In this document: piece by piece, positions 9,473-18,184 of the stretch
Layout: each line of letters begins with the position of its first letter
How positions within the stretch are numbered: the first letter of the stretch is position 1
NCBI RefSeq assembly: GCF_037977055.1
Contig: NZ_CP150274.1
Location: forward strand, 4,898,001-4,962,000
DNA: 64,000 nucleotides
Reading direction: 5' to 3'
Source: Paenibacillus sp. FSL K6-1096
GTDB taxonomy: Bacteria; Bacillota; Bacilli; Paenibacillales; Paenibacillaceae
Made by a program: the position numbers and the translations under genes
Notes under the pieces: generated by a model
What the model saw: only the letters and a program-made list of their open reading frames with translations
Told to the model about the DNA's origin: nothing
Database searches by the model: none

Positions 9473-9562
9473 AAGTTCCTCCCCTTTCTGCGGGCAGATC
9501 CAAGAGACGCTCCGGCGGCAAGCCTGCAACCGGACGTCCCCTTGTCCTGATGTCTATGTGCT

Positions 9563-10573
9563 TCAGGTCTCATAAATAACAGTGCCCGTCTCGCTGAGGT
9601 CATAGCTGTGGATGGAGCTAAGCTCGCTGCGGAAGGCCTCCGAGCGCAGAATATCCAGGACTGCGCCGATCCACGGCTCATTCTCCGGCTTCTTGACCAT
9701 CACCAGATCGTAGCGCTCCCGGATCAGCGGAATGAAATCGATGCCGTCTACGATTCGGGCGGCTTTCTCCGTGCCGATGCCGACATCGGCCCCGCCGCGC
9801 GCCACCATGCTGGCAACCGCCAGATGGCTGTTCTCTTCATTACTGTAGCCGTCCAGGCGGGAGGACGGAATGCCATGCAGGCGGAGCTGTTCATCCAGCA
9901 GCACCCGCGCCCCGGAGCCGCGCTCACGGTTGATGAGCGTAAGTCCGCTCTGCTGGAGATCACTCCAGCTGCGGATGCCGCGCGGGTTGCCCTTCTGCAC
10001 GTAGAAGCCTGCGCTGCGGGTCAGCAGATGCACCACGATATAAGACAGGCCCGTAAGCAGCCTGCGGATATACGGCAGGTTATATTCACCGGTGTCGCCG
10101 TCCAGCAGATGGGTGCTGACGATGTCGGATTCTCCTTGATACATGGCGATGAGGCTGTCCAGGCTGCCGGCGTAGGAGCGGAGCGGGCGGGTGGAAGGCA
10201 GCGTCCGCTCCAGATGGGTCGCCAGAATATCGAGCGACATATCCTGGCCGGTGATGACCACATTCACCCCGCTGCTCTTCAGGGTGTGGGGCGGCGGCGA
10301 AGCGAAGGCCTGATAGGGCGCTGCGAAGGGTGCAGGCGCCTGGGCCTGCGGAGCCTCCTGCGCGCCGCTTCCGGGAAGCGGCGCCGTATAGGCCCCGCTG
10401 CTGCGCGAATTCTGCTTGTACCGCTCCAGATCGGAGTGGTCCACGCGCATCTGCTTGCCGACCCGGTAAGAAGGCAGCTCGCCTTTTTTGATCAGATCAT
10501 AGACCTTCAGCTTGGAGATCTTAAGCAGCCTGGCAATTTCCTCGGTAGTATATGAAGTATTATTCTCGGACAT
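9563..10573 (-). CDS. Excisionase-type HTH regulator with PBP-like ligand domain
   Basis: Residues 1-55 form a MerR/excisionase-type winged helix (YTTEEIARLLKISKLKVYDLIKKGELPSYRVGKQ, broken here for clarity only by its two turns). A Pro/Ala-rich linker follows, then a substrate-binding fold (about 95-325) of the type linked to molybdate or tungstate sensing, with SYAGSLDSL and INRERGSGARVLLDE. Start ATG has GGGAGGG seven bases upstream. No transport genes are adjacent, so the ligand is a family-based guess. Molybdopterin genes occur 41 kb away in this window. Transcribed alone between the iron regulator and a deacetylase. Confidence 0.8.
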   Translation of the reverse strand: MSENNTSYTTEEIARLLKISKLKVYDLIKKGELPSYRVGKQMRVDHSDLERYKQNSRSSGAYTAPLPGSGAQEAPQAQAPAPFAAPYQAFASPPPHTLKSSGVNVVITGQDMSLDILATHLERTLPSTRPLRSYAGSLDSLIAMYQGESDIVSTHLLDGDTGEYNLPYIRRLLTGLSYIVVHLLTRSAGFYVQKGNPRGIRSWSDLQQSGLTLINRERGSGARVLLDEQLRLHGIPSSRLDGYSNEENSHLAVASMVARGGADVGIGTEKAARIVDGIDFIPLIRERYDLVMVKKPENEPWIGAVLDILRSEAFRSELSSIHSYDLSETGTVIYET

Positions 10574-10676
10574 CGGCTAACCCTCCCAGGGGATGAACTG
10601 CAGCAGATTCACAATCGTCTTATCTTGCTCAAGACTACCTTATTTCGTGAGCCTGTGCAATCCGTCAAGCCCGGGG

Positions 10677-11489
10677 TTAGTTGGCCGTATGCCGGTCCGA
10701 CTTCGCCTCCTGCACATCGGAGAGCTGAATCAGCTCCGAGACGGTGACGAACCGGAACCCCTGCTTCGCAAGCTCCGGCAGAATAATCTTCAGCGCCTCC
10801 TTCGTCTGCGAGGGTCCGTGTACATGGTCGTGAAACAGCACAATATCGCCGTTCTTGGCATTGCGGATGACATGGCTGGAGATGCTCCATACGCCGGGGC
10901 GGTTCCAGTCGCGTGTATCCTGATGCCATGACCACAGCACCGGCTTCAGCCCCATCCGGTTGGACACATCAACCAGGGTCTCGTCATACATGCCGCCCGG
11001 CGGCCGGAACAGGCTGCTGTGCCTGCCGGATACCTTCACAATCTCCTGCTCAGTCAGCTCCAGCTCCTGCTGAATCTGGCGGCTGGAGATCGGCTTTTTG
11101 AAATAGACATGATTATAGGTATGGTTCGCCAGCTCATGGCCTTCGTCAATGACGCGTCTGGCTACATCGGGATAAGCGGCGATCCGTTTGCCGATGGCGA
11201 AGAAGGTGCATTTGGCACCGTATTGGTGCAGCACCTCCAGTATGCTGTCCGTCTCCTGCGGGTCCGGGCCGTCATCGAACGTCAGCGCGATCACCTTCTG
11301 GCTGGTGCGCACCTCCCAGATCATATCCCCCCGCTCCTCGAAATAATAGCGGTTCTTGGTCGTATTCGGATTGCCTGCCGCCAGCGCGGCAGAGCTGTTC
11401 AGCAGCAATAGCGCAGCAAGGACTGCGGCGGTTGCCCGGATACCTGTTCTTATGCGTCTCAATTTAAGTTCACTCCACACTTGTGTCAT
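10677..11489 (-). CDS. Exported polysaccharide deacetylase (NodB family)
   Basis: A signal peptide (about 1-38, ending AALAAG) is followed by a NodB homology domain (about 60-245) with all five motifs: TFDDGPD (catalytic Asp and metal Asp), HTYNH (metal His residues), RPPGG, DTRDW and IVLFHDH. Predicted to deacetylate N-acetylglucosamine or N-acetylmuramic acid residues in the wall or a matrix polymer. The ATG start has no convincing ribosome site; a TTG 27 bases downstream (11462) follows TGGAGTG and is a real alternative. It diverges from the dNTPase gene. Confidence 0.9.
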   Translation of the reverse strand: MTQVWSELKLRRIRTGIRATAAVLAALLLLNSSAALAAGNPNTTKNRYYFEERGDMIWEVRTSQKVIALTFDDGPDPQETDSILEVLHQYGAKCTFFAIGKRIAAYPDVARRVIDEGHELANHTYNHVYFKKPISSRQIQQELELTEQEIVKVSGRHSSLFRPPGGMYDETLVDVSNRMGLKPVLWSWHQDTRDWNRPGVWSISSHVIRNAKNGDIVLFHDHVHGPSQTKEALKIILPELAKQGFRFVTVSELIQLSDVQEAKSDRHTAN

Positions 11490-11608
11490 TAATTAGCGGC
11501 CCTAACTGCCGTAACTCTTAGGATGCACCACCCGCGCCCGGAACTATGCATCCTGTGCCGCTGCACAATTAACAGGATTAATGCGTGAAAGTTCCCCCGC
11601 AAATGACT

Positions 11609-11614
11609 TATAAT
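11609..11614 (+). promoter_or_regulatory. Candidate -10 box of the dNTPase gene
   Basis: TATAAT lies 40 bases before the ATG at 11654. Transcription from here would exclude the in-frame ATG at 11585, which supports the later start. The -35 region is weak (TGAAAG at 17 bases). Confidence 0.35.
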
Positions 11615-11653
11615 ATACTACTAAATACAGAACAAGGAATAGGGGCAGCGGAG

Positions 11654-13063
11654 ATGACACTGATTGAGCAAAGAGAGCATAGACAATATCCCGAAGTGAC
11701 CAAGCTGGAGACCTCCAGAGCCGCATATGAGCGCGATTATTCGCGTCTGATCCATTCGCCGACCTTCCGCCGGCTGCAAGGCAAATCCCAGGTGTTCGGC
11801 GCCGGAACCGGGGATTACTACCGGACGCGTCTGACCCACTCGCTGGAGGTGGCGCAGATCGCCCGCGAAGCCGCCAAAAGCCTGTTGCGGTCGTATCCCG
11901 AAGTAGAGACGGCAGCGGCCGGGAACCCGGGGCTGGTGATTGATCCCGAGGTCGTGGAATGTGCGGCCATCGCCCATGATTTCGGCCATCCCCCGTTCGG
12001 CCATAAGGGCGAGGAGGTGCTGGACAGCCTGCTGGAGAAGCTGATCACCCGCAAGACGGCAGAGGCGGTGGTCAAGTCCGGTGCAGGTCCTGTTCAGCAG
12101 CAGACGATTCAGGAGAGCATGAAGCGCAAATACGAGCATTTTGAAGGTAATGCCCATAACTTCCGACTGATTATGTTCCTGGAGAAGCGGGAGAATATCG
12201 ACGGTCTGAACCTCTCCGATGCGGTGCTGCTGGGCATTAACAAATATCCGTTCCCGGGGACGGTGCTGAAGAAGGGGATGTATCTGCACGAATGGGAGTA
12301 TATCCACGAGATCCGCAGCCAGTGGGGCATTCCGGCCGGCAAAAAGACGCTGGAAGCGCAGCTGATGGACCTGTGTGACGACATCGCCTATTCGGCGCAT
12401 GACCTGGAGGACGGCATCAAGGCCGGGAAGATTGAGGTGCATGAGCATTTCATGCATGACGACTACATCCAGCGCCTGATTGTGGAGAAAATCACCACGC
12501 TGGAGGACGCTTTCTGGTCGGGCTGGAACAAGTCTGCGATCCGCTTCAAGGTGGAGGAGGTGCTGAATTCATTCCTGCGGGTCTGGAAGGAGAAGATGCC
12601 AACCTGTGAGAATGACTATTCCCGCACCCGCCGCGAGGTGAAGGCCTACTGGGTCAGCACCTTCGTTGCCAGTCTTGGCGTGATTGAGGACGGGGACTGG
12701 AAGAAGGTTACCTTCATTAAAGACGGCAAGGAGGATGAGGATATGCTGCGTACCGTCAGTGTTCTCAAAAGCTTCGCCTGGGTGACCATGATCCGTGATC
12801 TGCGCGTCCAGCGCCTCCAGAAACGGAGCGAATGGATTCTGCGGCGGCTGTGGGAGGCGTTCCTCGACCCGGAGACCTCCCGGAGCATCATTCCTTCGGA
12901 CTGGCTGCAGCGGTTCGAGAAGGACCAGCGGTCGGCGAGACCGATCTGGACCTGGGAGCATATGGTGACCGATTATATTGCAGGTATGACGGATGCTTTT
13001 GCGGAGAAAATCTACAATGAGCTGTACGGACTGAAGGTTGGCTCGATATACGATCTGGATTAG
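11654..13063 (+). CDS. dgt: Deoxyguanosinetriphosphate triphosphohydrolase-like HD protein
   Basis: HD-superfamily dNTP triphosphohydrolase, about 469 residues. Metal-binding HD motifs are seen as RTRLTHSLEVAQIAREA, AIAHDFGHPPFGHKGEE and later LCDDIAYSAHDLEDG. The N-terminal YERDYSRLIHSPTFRRLQGKSQVF is the strongly conserved family start. ATG 11654 follows AGGGGCAGCGGAG; the ATG at 11585 lies upstream of the likely promoter. It would hydrolyse dNTPs to nucleosides and tripolyphosphate. Transcribed singly, divergent from the deacetylase. Confidence 0.9.
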   Translation: MTLIEQREHRQYPEVTKLETSRAAYERDYSRLIHSPTFRRLQGKSQVFGAGTGDYYRTRLTHSLEVAQIAREAAKSLLRSYPEVETAAAGNPGLVIDPEVVECAAIAHDFGHPPFGHKGEEVLDSLLEKLITRKTAEAVVKSGAGPVQQQTIQESMKRKYEHFEGNAHNFRLIMFLEKRENIDGLNLSDAVLLGINKYPFPGTVLKKGMYLHEWEYIHEIRSQWGIPAGKKTLEAQLMDLCDDIAYSAHDLEDGIKAGKIEVHEHFMHDDYIQRLIVEKITTLEDAFWSGWNKSAIRFKVEEVLNSFLRVWKEKMPTCENDYSRTRREVKAYWVSTFVASLGVIEDGDWKKVTFIKDGKEDEDMLRTVSVLKSFAWVTMIRDLRVQRLQKRSEWILRRLWEAFLDPETSRSIIPSDWLQRFEKDQRSARPIWTWEHMVTDYIAGMTDAFAEKIYNELYGLKVGSIYDLD

Positions 13064-13229
13064 AAGCTTAGGCAGGCAAAACCTTACATGTCGGGATATA
13101 TACATTTTTAGCTTCCTGCTGCCGAAATAGTACATACAACCTATTTATTTGGCTTTTTGTGAAAGATGACATGAGACTAAATGGGGAATTATGTAACAAT
13201 TTCGGAGATTATCAGGGGGGCACACAGCG

Positions 13230-15011
13230 ATGGGGAAAGGTCAGCGGCATAAAGGTCTGCTTGGCAAAGTGAGGAATGGAGCAAGCAAGCAGCAGGTGAA
13301 CCTGTTCAGGGGCAGAAAAGGGATCGGGTTCAAGATTGCTTCAGGGTACATTATTTTGGCGATCATGGTTCTGTTGGGCGGGGTAGTCTCGCTCTATCAT
13401 ATGAATAATATGAAGAAGAATACCGATAATGTCATTAACCACATTATTCCGGAGCTTAACCGGATTCATAATGTCAATTACCTTACAGAGCATGTGCTGA
13501 CGATCAGCCTGCGGCATATGCTGAACAATGATCCTGCCATAATCAGCGGGCTTGAAGAGGAACGCCAGCTCTTCATCGGCAAAGTGACGGATACTTTGAA
13601 GGAATATAAGGGCAATCTGCATGAAGACAAAGAGATTACCCAATTGGAATCGCTCGAGACCAAATGGAATGAGTTCCTGTCTGTCAATGATCAGGCCATC
13701 AAGCATAGCAGCGCCGGAGACAAGCAGCTCGCGCTGGAGGTTTCCAATAAAGGAGTAGATGTCTTTAATTCGATGCAGGTGGATCTGGAGGCCCTGGTTG
13801 CGCACAGCCAGAAGGATGCAGAGGATGAGGGTAAGGTATCTGCTGATACCTTCAGTAACTCCCTGAGAATCAGTATAGTAACGCTGGTATTCGTTCTTCT
13901 GGTCATTGGCGGGATTAGCGCAGTCATCCGCCGTACGATCATCCAGCCGCTGAAGAAGGTAACCGCACAGGTAGAGCAGATTTCAGGCGGTGATCTGACC
14001 GCGGAGGACACGCTGATCCGCAATGAGGATGAGATCGGCTTGCTGGCTAAGACCGTGAATGAAACTAACCGTACGCTGCGGGAAATGGTCAGCCGGATCA
14101 GAGAGGTCTCCAGAGTGATCTCGGAGCAGGGCGATGAGCTGATGCATTCGATTGCGGAGACCAAGGAGGGCAGCAGCCAGATCGCCATGACGATGGAGGA
14201 GCTGGCCACAGCCTCCGGCAGCCAGGCGGAAGCAGCGGTGGATGCCTCCAAGGCCGTAGAGGCACTGAACGCATTAATCGAGAATTTTGCCGTCCGGGGC
14301 ACGGACCTCTCGCTTCACTCGGAACAGGTGCGGCAAAAGGGCGAGAAGGGCCGTTCCCTGATGGAAAGCTCGGTTGCCTACATGAATGAGATTGCAGAAG
14401 CCGTCTCACAATCTATGGAAACGGTGGAAGAACTGAACCAGAAAAACGAGGGAATCTTCCGGTTGGTCGGCTCGATCCGCAGCATTTCGGAGCAGACGCA
14501 TCTGCTGGCTATCAATGCCGCAATTGAAGCGGCCAGAGCCGGCGACAGCGGCCGCGGCTTCGCGGTCGTTGCCCAGGAGGTCCGCAAGCTGTCGGAGGAT
14601 GTGCAGCGGACAGTGTCGGAGATCACGGACATTACGCAGGGCATCCAGCATGACTCCAGAGCCATGGTGGAGCAGCTGCGCGACGGGGTCGCCAAGACGG
14701 AGGAGGGCAGCCGGCAGATCGTTGAGACCGGCGAAGCCCTGGCCGACATCAACGGCTCGGTCAGCGTGATGTCGGTGACAATCGATGACATGGGGCAGGA
14801 CCTCCAGCAGATGACGGGTGCCAGCGAGACGATGAATGAGTTCAGCCAGCATATCTCGGCACTCTCCCAGCAGGCGGCGGCAGGTGTCGAAGAGACCTCG
14901 GCCTCGGCACACCAGCAGCTCACCTCCACCGCCGCCGTGGCGGACGGCATCGGCCAGCTCAAGCTCCAGTTAGCGGAGCTTAAGGAGTCGGTGACGCGCT
15001 TCCAGGTGTAA
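13230..15011 (+). CDS. Methyl-accepting chemotaxis protein
   Basis: Membrane chemoreceptor of 593 residues. A basic N-terminal tail of about 33 residues precedes TM1 (about 36-56), a four-helix-bundle type extracytoplasmic ligand domain (about 60-205), TM2 (about 211-232), a HAMP domain and a long coiled-coil signalling region. The CheA/CheW-contacting tip reads AINAAIEAARAGDSGRGFAV near residue 430. Start ATG follows AGGGGGG. A terminator follows immediately, so it is a single-gene unit. Confidence 0.95.
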   Translation: MGKGQRHKGLLGKVRNGASKQQVNLFRGRKGIGFKIASGYIILAIMVLLGGVVSLYHMNNMKKNTDNVINHIIPELNRIHNVNYLTEHVLTISLRHMLNNDPAIISGLEEERQLFIGKVTDTLKEYKGNLHEDKEITQLESLETKWNEFLSVNDQAIKHSSAGDKQLALEVSNKGVDVFNSMQVDLEALVAHSQKDAEDEGKVSADTFSNSLRISIVTLVFVLLVIGGISAVIRRTIIQPLKKVTAQVEQISGGDLTAEDTLIRNEDEIGLLAKTVNETNRTLREMVSRIREVSRVISEQGDELMHSIAETKEGSSQIAMTMEELATASGSQAEAAVDASKAVEALNALIENFAVRGTDLSLHSEQVRQKGEKGRSLMESSVAYMNEIAEAVSQSMETVEELNQKNEGIFRLVGSIRSISEQTHLLAINAAIEAARAGDSGRGFAVVAQEVRKLSEDVQRTVSEITDITQGIQHDSRAMVEQLRDGVAKTEEGSRQIVETGEALADINGSVSVMSVTIDDMGQDLQQMTGASETMNEFSQHISALSQQAAAGVEETSASAHQQLTSTAAVADGIGQLKLQLAELKESVTRFQV

Positions 15012-15020
15012 ATGAACATA

Positions 15021-15064
15021 CGAAACAGCCTCTGCTTTGTTGAGCAGGGGCTGTTTCGTTTATT
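15021..15064 (+). terminator. Terminator after the chemoreceptor gene
   Basis: CGAAACAGCC and GGCTGTTTCG arms with an inner CTGCT/AGCAG stem, then TTTATT. It begins 10 bases after the stop codon. Confidence 0.85.
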
Positions 15065-15075
15065 AGTAGAAGCTG

Positions 15076-15260
15076 AAATCCTGCAGCAAATGCAACATCT
15101 ATCGCGTCAAATAGACTGTAACCGGCAAATGTTGCATCAAAGTCAGCATTTCGGCTCCAACCTGCCGCTGAGCGGGACAAATCCTGCATTTCTTGCAACA
15201 TTCCACGCCAGTTGCCCATATTTATGAGGCCCGAGTTGCAATAGTTGCAACATTTTGCTG
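15076..15260. repeat. Intergenic repeat array, about 51-bp period, TGCA type (locus 1)
   Basis: Within the 395-base gene-free gap 15012-15406, the motif TGCA-N5-TGCAACAT recurs at 15082, 15185 and 15237, with a degenerate copy near 15133. Spacings of 103 and 52 bases fit a period of about 51.5. The arms TTGCA/TGCAA form short inverted repeats. The same motif and spacing appear at 27.95-28.12 kb. From 15261 to 15406 I see nothing recognisable apart from the 3' flank of the dehydrogenase gene. Confidence 0.65.
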
Positions 15261-15406
15261 AAGCTGAAGGAGAGCCTGGGCTTGCAGCCGCATACGTGAC
15301 GGTCATCAAGTCCGCATCCCCGCCCGCTAGCGCCCGAAACATCCGCAGCGTCTTAATAGTGGCGGCTGTAGTTCGCCAGCCAGCACCCAAACCACCCGCC
15401 TCCGCC

Positions 15407-16363
15407 TTAATACTGGCGGCTGTAATCCACCAGGTTGCGCGAAGGCTGGCCGGATTCCCGGTAGGCCTTGATGTTCTCGACGAAGATGTCGACAATCCGG
15501 TCGGCATAGCGGTCCGTGGCCCCGGCGCAGTGCGGGGTCATAATGACCTGCTCCATGCCCCAGAGCGGATGATCCTCCGGCAGCGGCTCCGTCTCGAAGA
15601 CATCCAGGCCTGCCCCGGCGAGCTGTCCGCTGTTCAAGGCTGCAATCAGATCGTCCGTATGGGTTGTTGCCCCGCGGCCGATATTAATGTAATAGGCCCC
15701 TTGCTTGGCCGCGCCGAAGATGTCCCGGTCGAAGAGACCCTCCGTCTCATCGGTAATCGGCAGCGTGTTGATAATGAAGTCAGCCTGGCTTACGGCCTCC
15801 TTCAGCTCCGCCGTGGTGAAGACCCGGTCGAAGTGCTCCGCCGGACGTCCCGAGCGGCTTACACCGATCGTGTTCATGCGGAAGGCCTTGGCGATTCTCG
15901 CCGTCTCACTGCCGATGGCCCCGGTTCCGGCAATAACCGCCGTCTTGCCGGTCAGCTCGCCCTCCTGATTGTCTGAGTGCCAGCGGCGGCGCTGCTGGTT
16001 GCGGATAGCGGTATGCAGATTGCGGGTGAACATCAGCATGAAGCCGACAATGACCGCGGTAATCGGTTCTGCATGGACACCGCTGGCGTTGGTCAGCAGA
16101 ATGCCTCGCTCCTTCAGAGCCTCCAGCGGCAGCTTCTCCACACCGGCAGACCAGGTTTGGACCCAGCGCAGCGGCGAATCCTGGCGCAGCAGCGTATCCT
16201 TGATGCCCTTGCCCCAGCCGATAACGATCTCTGCCCCGGCAAGCAGCTCAAGGTCGGCATTCCGGGAGTCGGTGAGGGTGAGCGTATAATCTGGCGCAGC
16301 GGCACGGATTCTCTCCTGTTGTCCGGAGGACAGCGGCTGCATACATACGATAGATCGGGTCAT
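15407..16363 (-). CDS. D-2-hydroxyacid dehydrogenase (NAD(P)-dependent)
   Basis: Formate/glycerate dehydrogenase-like enzyme of 318 residues. The Rossmann motif GTGAIGSETARI lies near residue 148. The catalytic Arg is in NIGRGA, the Glu in DVFETEPLPEDHPLW and the His in TPHCAGAT. Start ATG follows AGGAGGGAACCACC. It probably reduces a 2-keto acid to the D-hydroxy acid; the substrate cannot be read from sequence. It diverges from thpR. Confidence 0.9.
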   Translation of the reverse strand: MTRSIVCMQPLSSGQQERIRAAAPDYTLTLTDSRNADLELLAGAEIVIGWGKGIKDTLLRQDSPLRWVQTWSAGVEKLPLEALKERGILLTNASGVHAEPITAVIVGFMLMFTRNLHTAIRNQQRRRWHSDNQEGELTGKTAVIAGTGAIGSETARIAKAFRMNTIGVSRSGRPAEHFDRVFTTAELKEAVSQADFIINTLPITDETEGLFDRDIFGAAKQGAYYINIGRGATTHTDDLIAALNSGQLAGAGLDVFETEPLPEDHPLWGMEQVIMTPHCAGATDRYADRIVDIFVENIKAYRESGQPSRNLVDYSRQY

Positions 16364-16447
16364 GGTGGTTCCCTCCTGTTCTACATTTCAGTAGAGAAAT
16401 AGACGATAAGATAGGATAAGCATAACAAATCTGCCCGGAAAGGTGAA

Positions 16448-17065
16448 ATGAGCATGAGACCGATGGAACCAGAGCTTGAGACAGAACGCCTGTTTGTAGC
16501 GATACCTTTGCCGGAGATCCTGAAAGATTATCTGAAAAATGAAGCTGCCCGGGTGTCCTCCAAATATAAATTTGCCAGATGGACACATTTCCAGGATTTC
16601 CATATTACGCTGCATTTTCTGGGCGACACGCCAAAGGAGAATATTCCCGCTCTGTACCAGGCGCTGCGCAAGGTGTCAGAGGCAGGCCGGAGCTTTCAGT
16701 TGAGGCTTGGCGAATGGGGCACCTTCGGCCTCCCGGACTCGCCGAGAGTGCTCTGGACCGGGGTTTCCGGCGAACTCGGCCCTCTTCAGGAGCTGCAGAG
16801 CAGAGTCGTGTCGGCAACGCTTCCGTTAGGCTACAGAGCCGAAATGAGAACGTATAATCCCCATTTGACAGTGGCCCGTAAATACCAGGGAGAGCAGCCT
16901 TTTCCGGCAGAGGAGCTGGAAAATTTACGGGGGCAAGGTGACAGCTCAGGTGAGGAAATTCCAGACTTAGGCTGGACGGTTGACGGGTTTGTGGTGTATG
17001 CTACCAGGATGTATGCCATTCCTATGTATGAAATGACCGAAAAATTTACATTTCCCACCGCATAA
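16448..17065 (+). CDS. thpR: RNA 2',3'-cyclic phosphodiesterase (ThpR/LigT)
   Basis: 2H phosphoesterase of 205 residues. Both HxTx catalytic motifs are present: HITLHFLG near residue 50 and HLTVAR near residue 140. The opening ERLFVAIPLP is typical of the family. Start ATG follows AAAGGTGA by about five bases. It hydrolyses 2',3'-cyclic phosphate ends of RNA; the physiological role is poorly known. Confidence 0.92.
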   Translation: MSMRPMEPELETERLFVAIPLPEILKDYLKNEAARVSSKYKFARWTHFQDFHITLHFLGDTPKENIPALYQALRKVSEAGRSFQLRLGEWGTFGLPDSPRVLWTGVSGELGPLQELQSRVVSATLPLGYRAEMRTYNPHLTVARKYQGEQPFPAEELENLRGQGDSSGEEIPDLGWTVDGFVVYATRMYAIPMYEMTEKFTFPTA

Positions 17066-17142
17066 ATCGGCAAGAACAGTTTTCAAGGCTTCCATTTTCG
17101 GTTACATACAAAAGGAGTGTGCCGTAAAATAGGAGGTAAAAA

Positions 17143-18060
17143 ATGTTAATTTTCAAACAGAGCCGCTATATTGCACTGCTGGTTGGTGTAATTCTAGTGT
17201 CTTTCTCAGCCATAAGCTTGATGAACCCGGACGGTTCTGCCGCAACCGGGCAAAAGGGAATACAGATGGACAAGCTGAACTCCGCAAGCCATACGTCTGT
17301 GGAGCTTCTGGTGCCCGGTGCCGCTTCCGTTCTGCACAGGACAAGCTCTTCTGCCAGTACCATCACCCCCTTGCTCTATTCCGCAGCGGCGAAGCCGGTC
17401 CATGCCTGGACCCGTGAGCTTAGTGCAGGATGGTTAAGCCCCGAGAAGCTGGAGCGCACGGCCCCGGCCAAGCCGGCCGCCGTCCAGCCGAAGGCCAAGC
17501 CGAAGCCTGCTGCGGTGAGCATAACGTCGCCGGTGCAAGCGAAAGCGAAAGCATCGAAGCAAGCGGCAAAGGGGACTACGAGTGCCAATGCAAAGCAAGC
17601 TGTAACTCAGCAACATCCCCCCGCAACATTGTTCTTCTCCCGGACCGAGCTGCTAAGCCAGGATCAGCGAGCTGAAGCTACCTGGAGCTACGCCGTATCC
17701 GAAGAAGACCTGCATCTGCTGCAAAAAATCGTCATGGCAGAAGCAGAAGGCGAACCGTACAAGGGCAAGGTGGCAGTTGCCAACGTTGTTCTAAACCGGC
17801 TGCGGTCAGCCAATTTTCCCGACACCATCCGAGAGGTAATCTATCAGAAAAGACAGTTCAGTCCTGTGGCCAACGGGCGTCTTAAACGCGTGAAGCCCAA
17901 TAAAGACAGCATCCGCGCAGTGGATGCTGCGCTTAGAGGAGTCAAGGAGGTTACGGATGATACGTATTTCTTCCTGTCGCTGACCCTCGCCCAGGACCTT
18001 ACGGTGCATCACTCGCGCACACTCGCCAAGACGATCGGCAATCATACATTCTATAAATAA
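17143..18060 (+). CDS. Exported cell wall hydrolase, SleB-like (Hydrolase_2)
   Basis: An N-terminal membrane or signal segment (about 7-25) leads to a low-complexity Ala/Lys/Pro linker (about 105-160). The C-terminal Hydrolase_2 domain (about 195-305) carries LLQKIVMAEAEGEPYKGKVAVANVVLNR, with the expected catalytic Glu in AEAEGE. This fold belongs to spore-cortex and wall lytic transglycosylase-type enzymes such as SleB and CwlJ. No peptidoglycan-binding domain is seen, so a germination role is possible but not shown. Start ATG follows TAGGAGG. Confidence 0.87.
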   Translation: MLIFKQSRYIALLVGVILVSFSAISLMNPDGSAATGQKGIQMDKLNSASHTSVELLVPGAASVLHRTSSSASTITPLLYSAAAKPVHAWTRELSAGWLSPEKLERTAPAKPAAVQPKAKPKPAAVSITSPVQAKAKASKQAAKGTTSANAKQAVTQQHPPATLFFSRTELLSQDQRAEATWSYAVSEEDLHLLQKIVMAEAEGEPYKGKVAVANVVLNRLRSANFPDTIREVIYQKRQFSPVANGRLKRVKPNKDSIRAVDAALRGVKEVTDDTYFFLSLTLAQDLTVHHSRTLAKTIGNHTFYK

Positions 18061-18115
18061 CAGGCGCTGTACCCCGGGACGCTATACGTGTATTCTTTGA
18101 CGTCCCTGTACTAGA

Positions 18116-18160
18116 AAAAGAACCTCCATCCCACCGTTCCGGTGGAGATGGAGGTTCTTT
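18116..18160. terminator. Bidirectional terminator
   Basis: AAAGAACCTCCATC pairs with GATGGAGGTTCTTT, with an inner CACC/GGTG stem. A and T tracts flank it on both strands between the convergent hydrolase and glycosyltransferase genes. Confidence 0.88.
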
Positions 18161-18184
18161 GTATGAGCCAGCAAGCAAATCTGC

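Noticed and set aside
15076..15260. CRISPR array
   Set aside because: The repeated motif is short and imperfect, spacers are not unique fixed-length inserts, and no cas genes are near. The same holds for the other two arrays.
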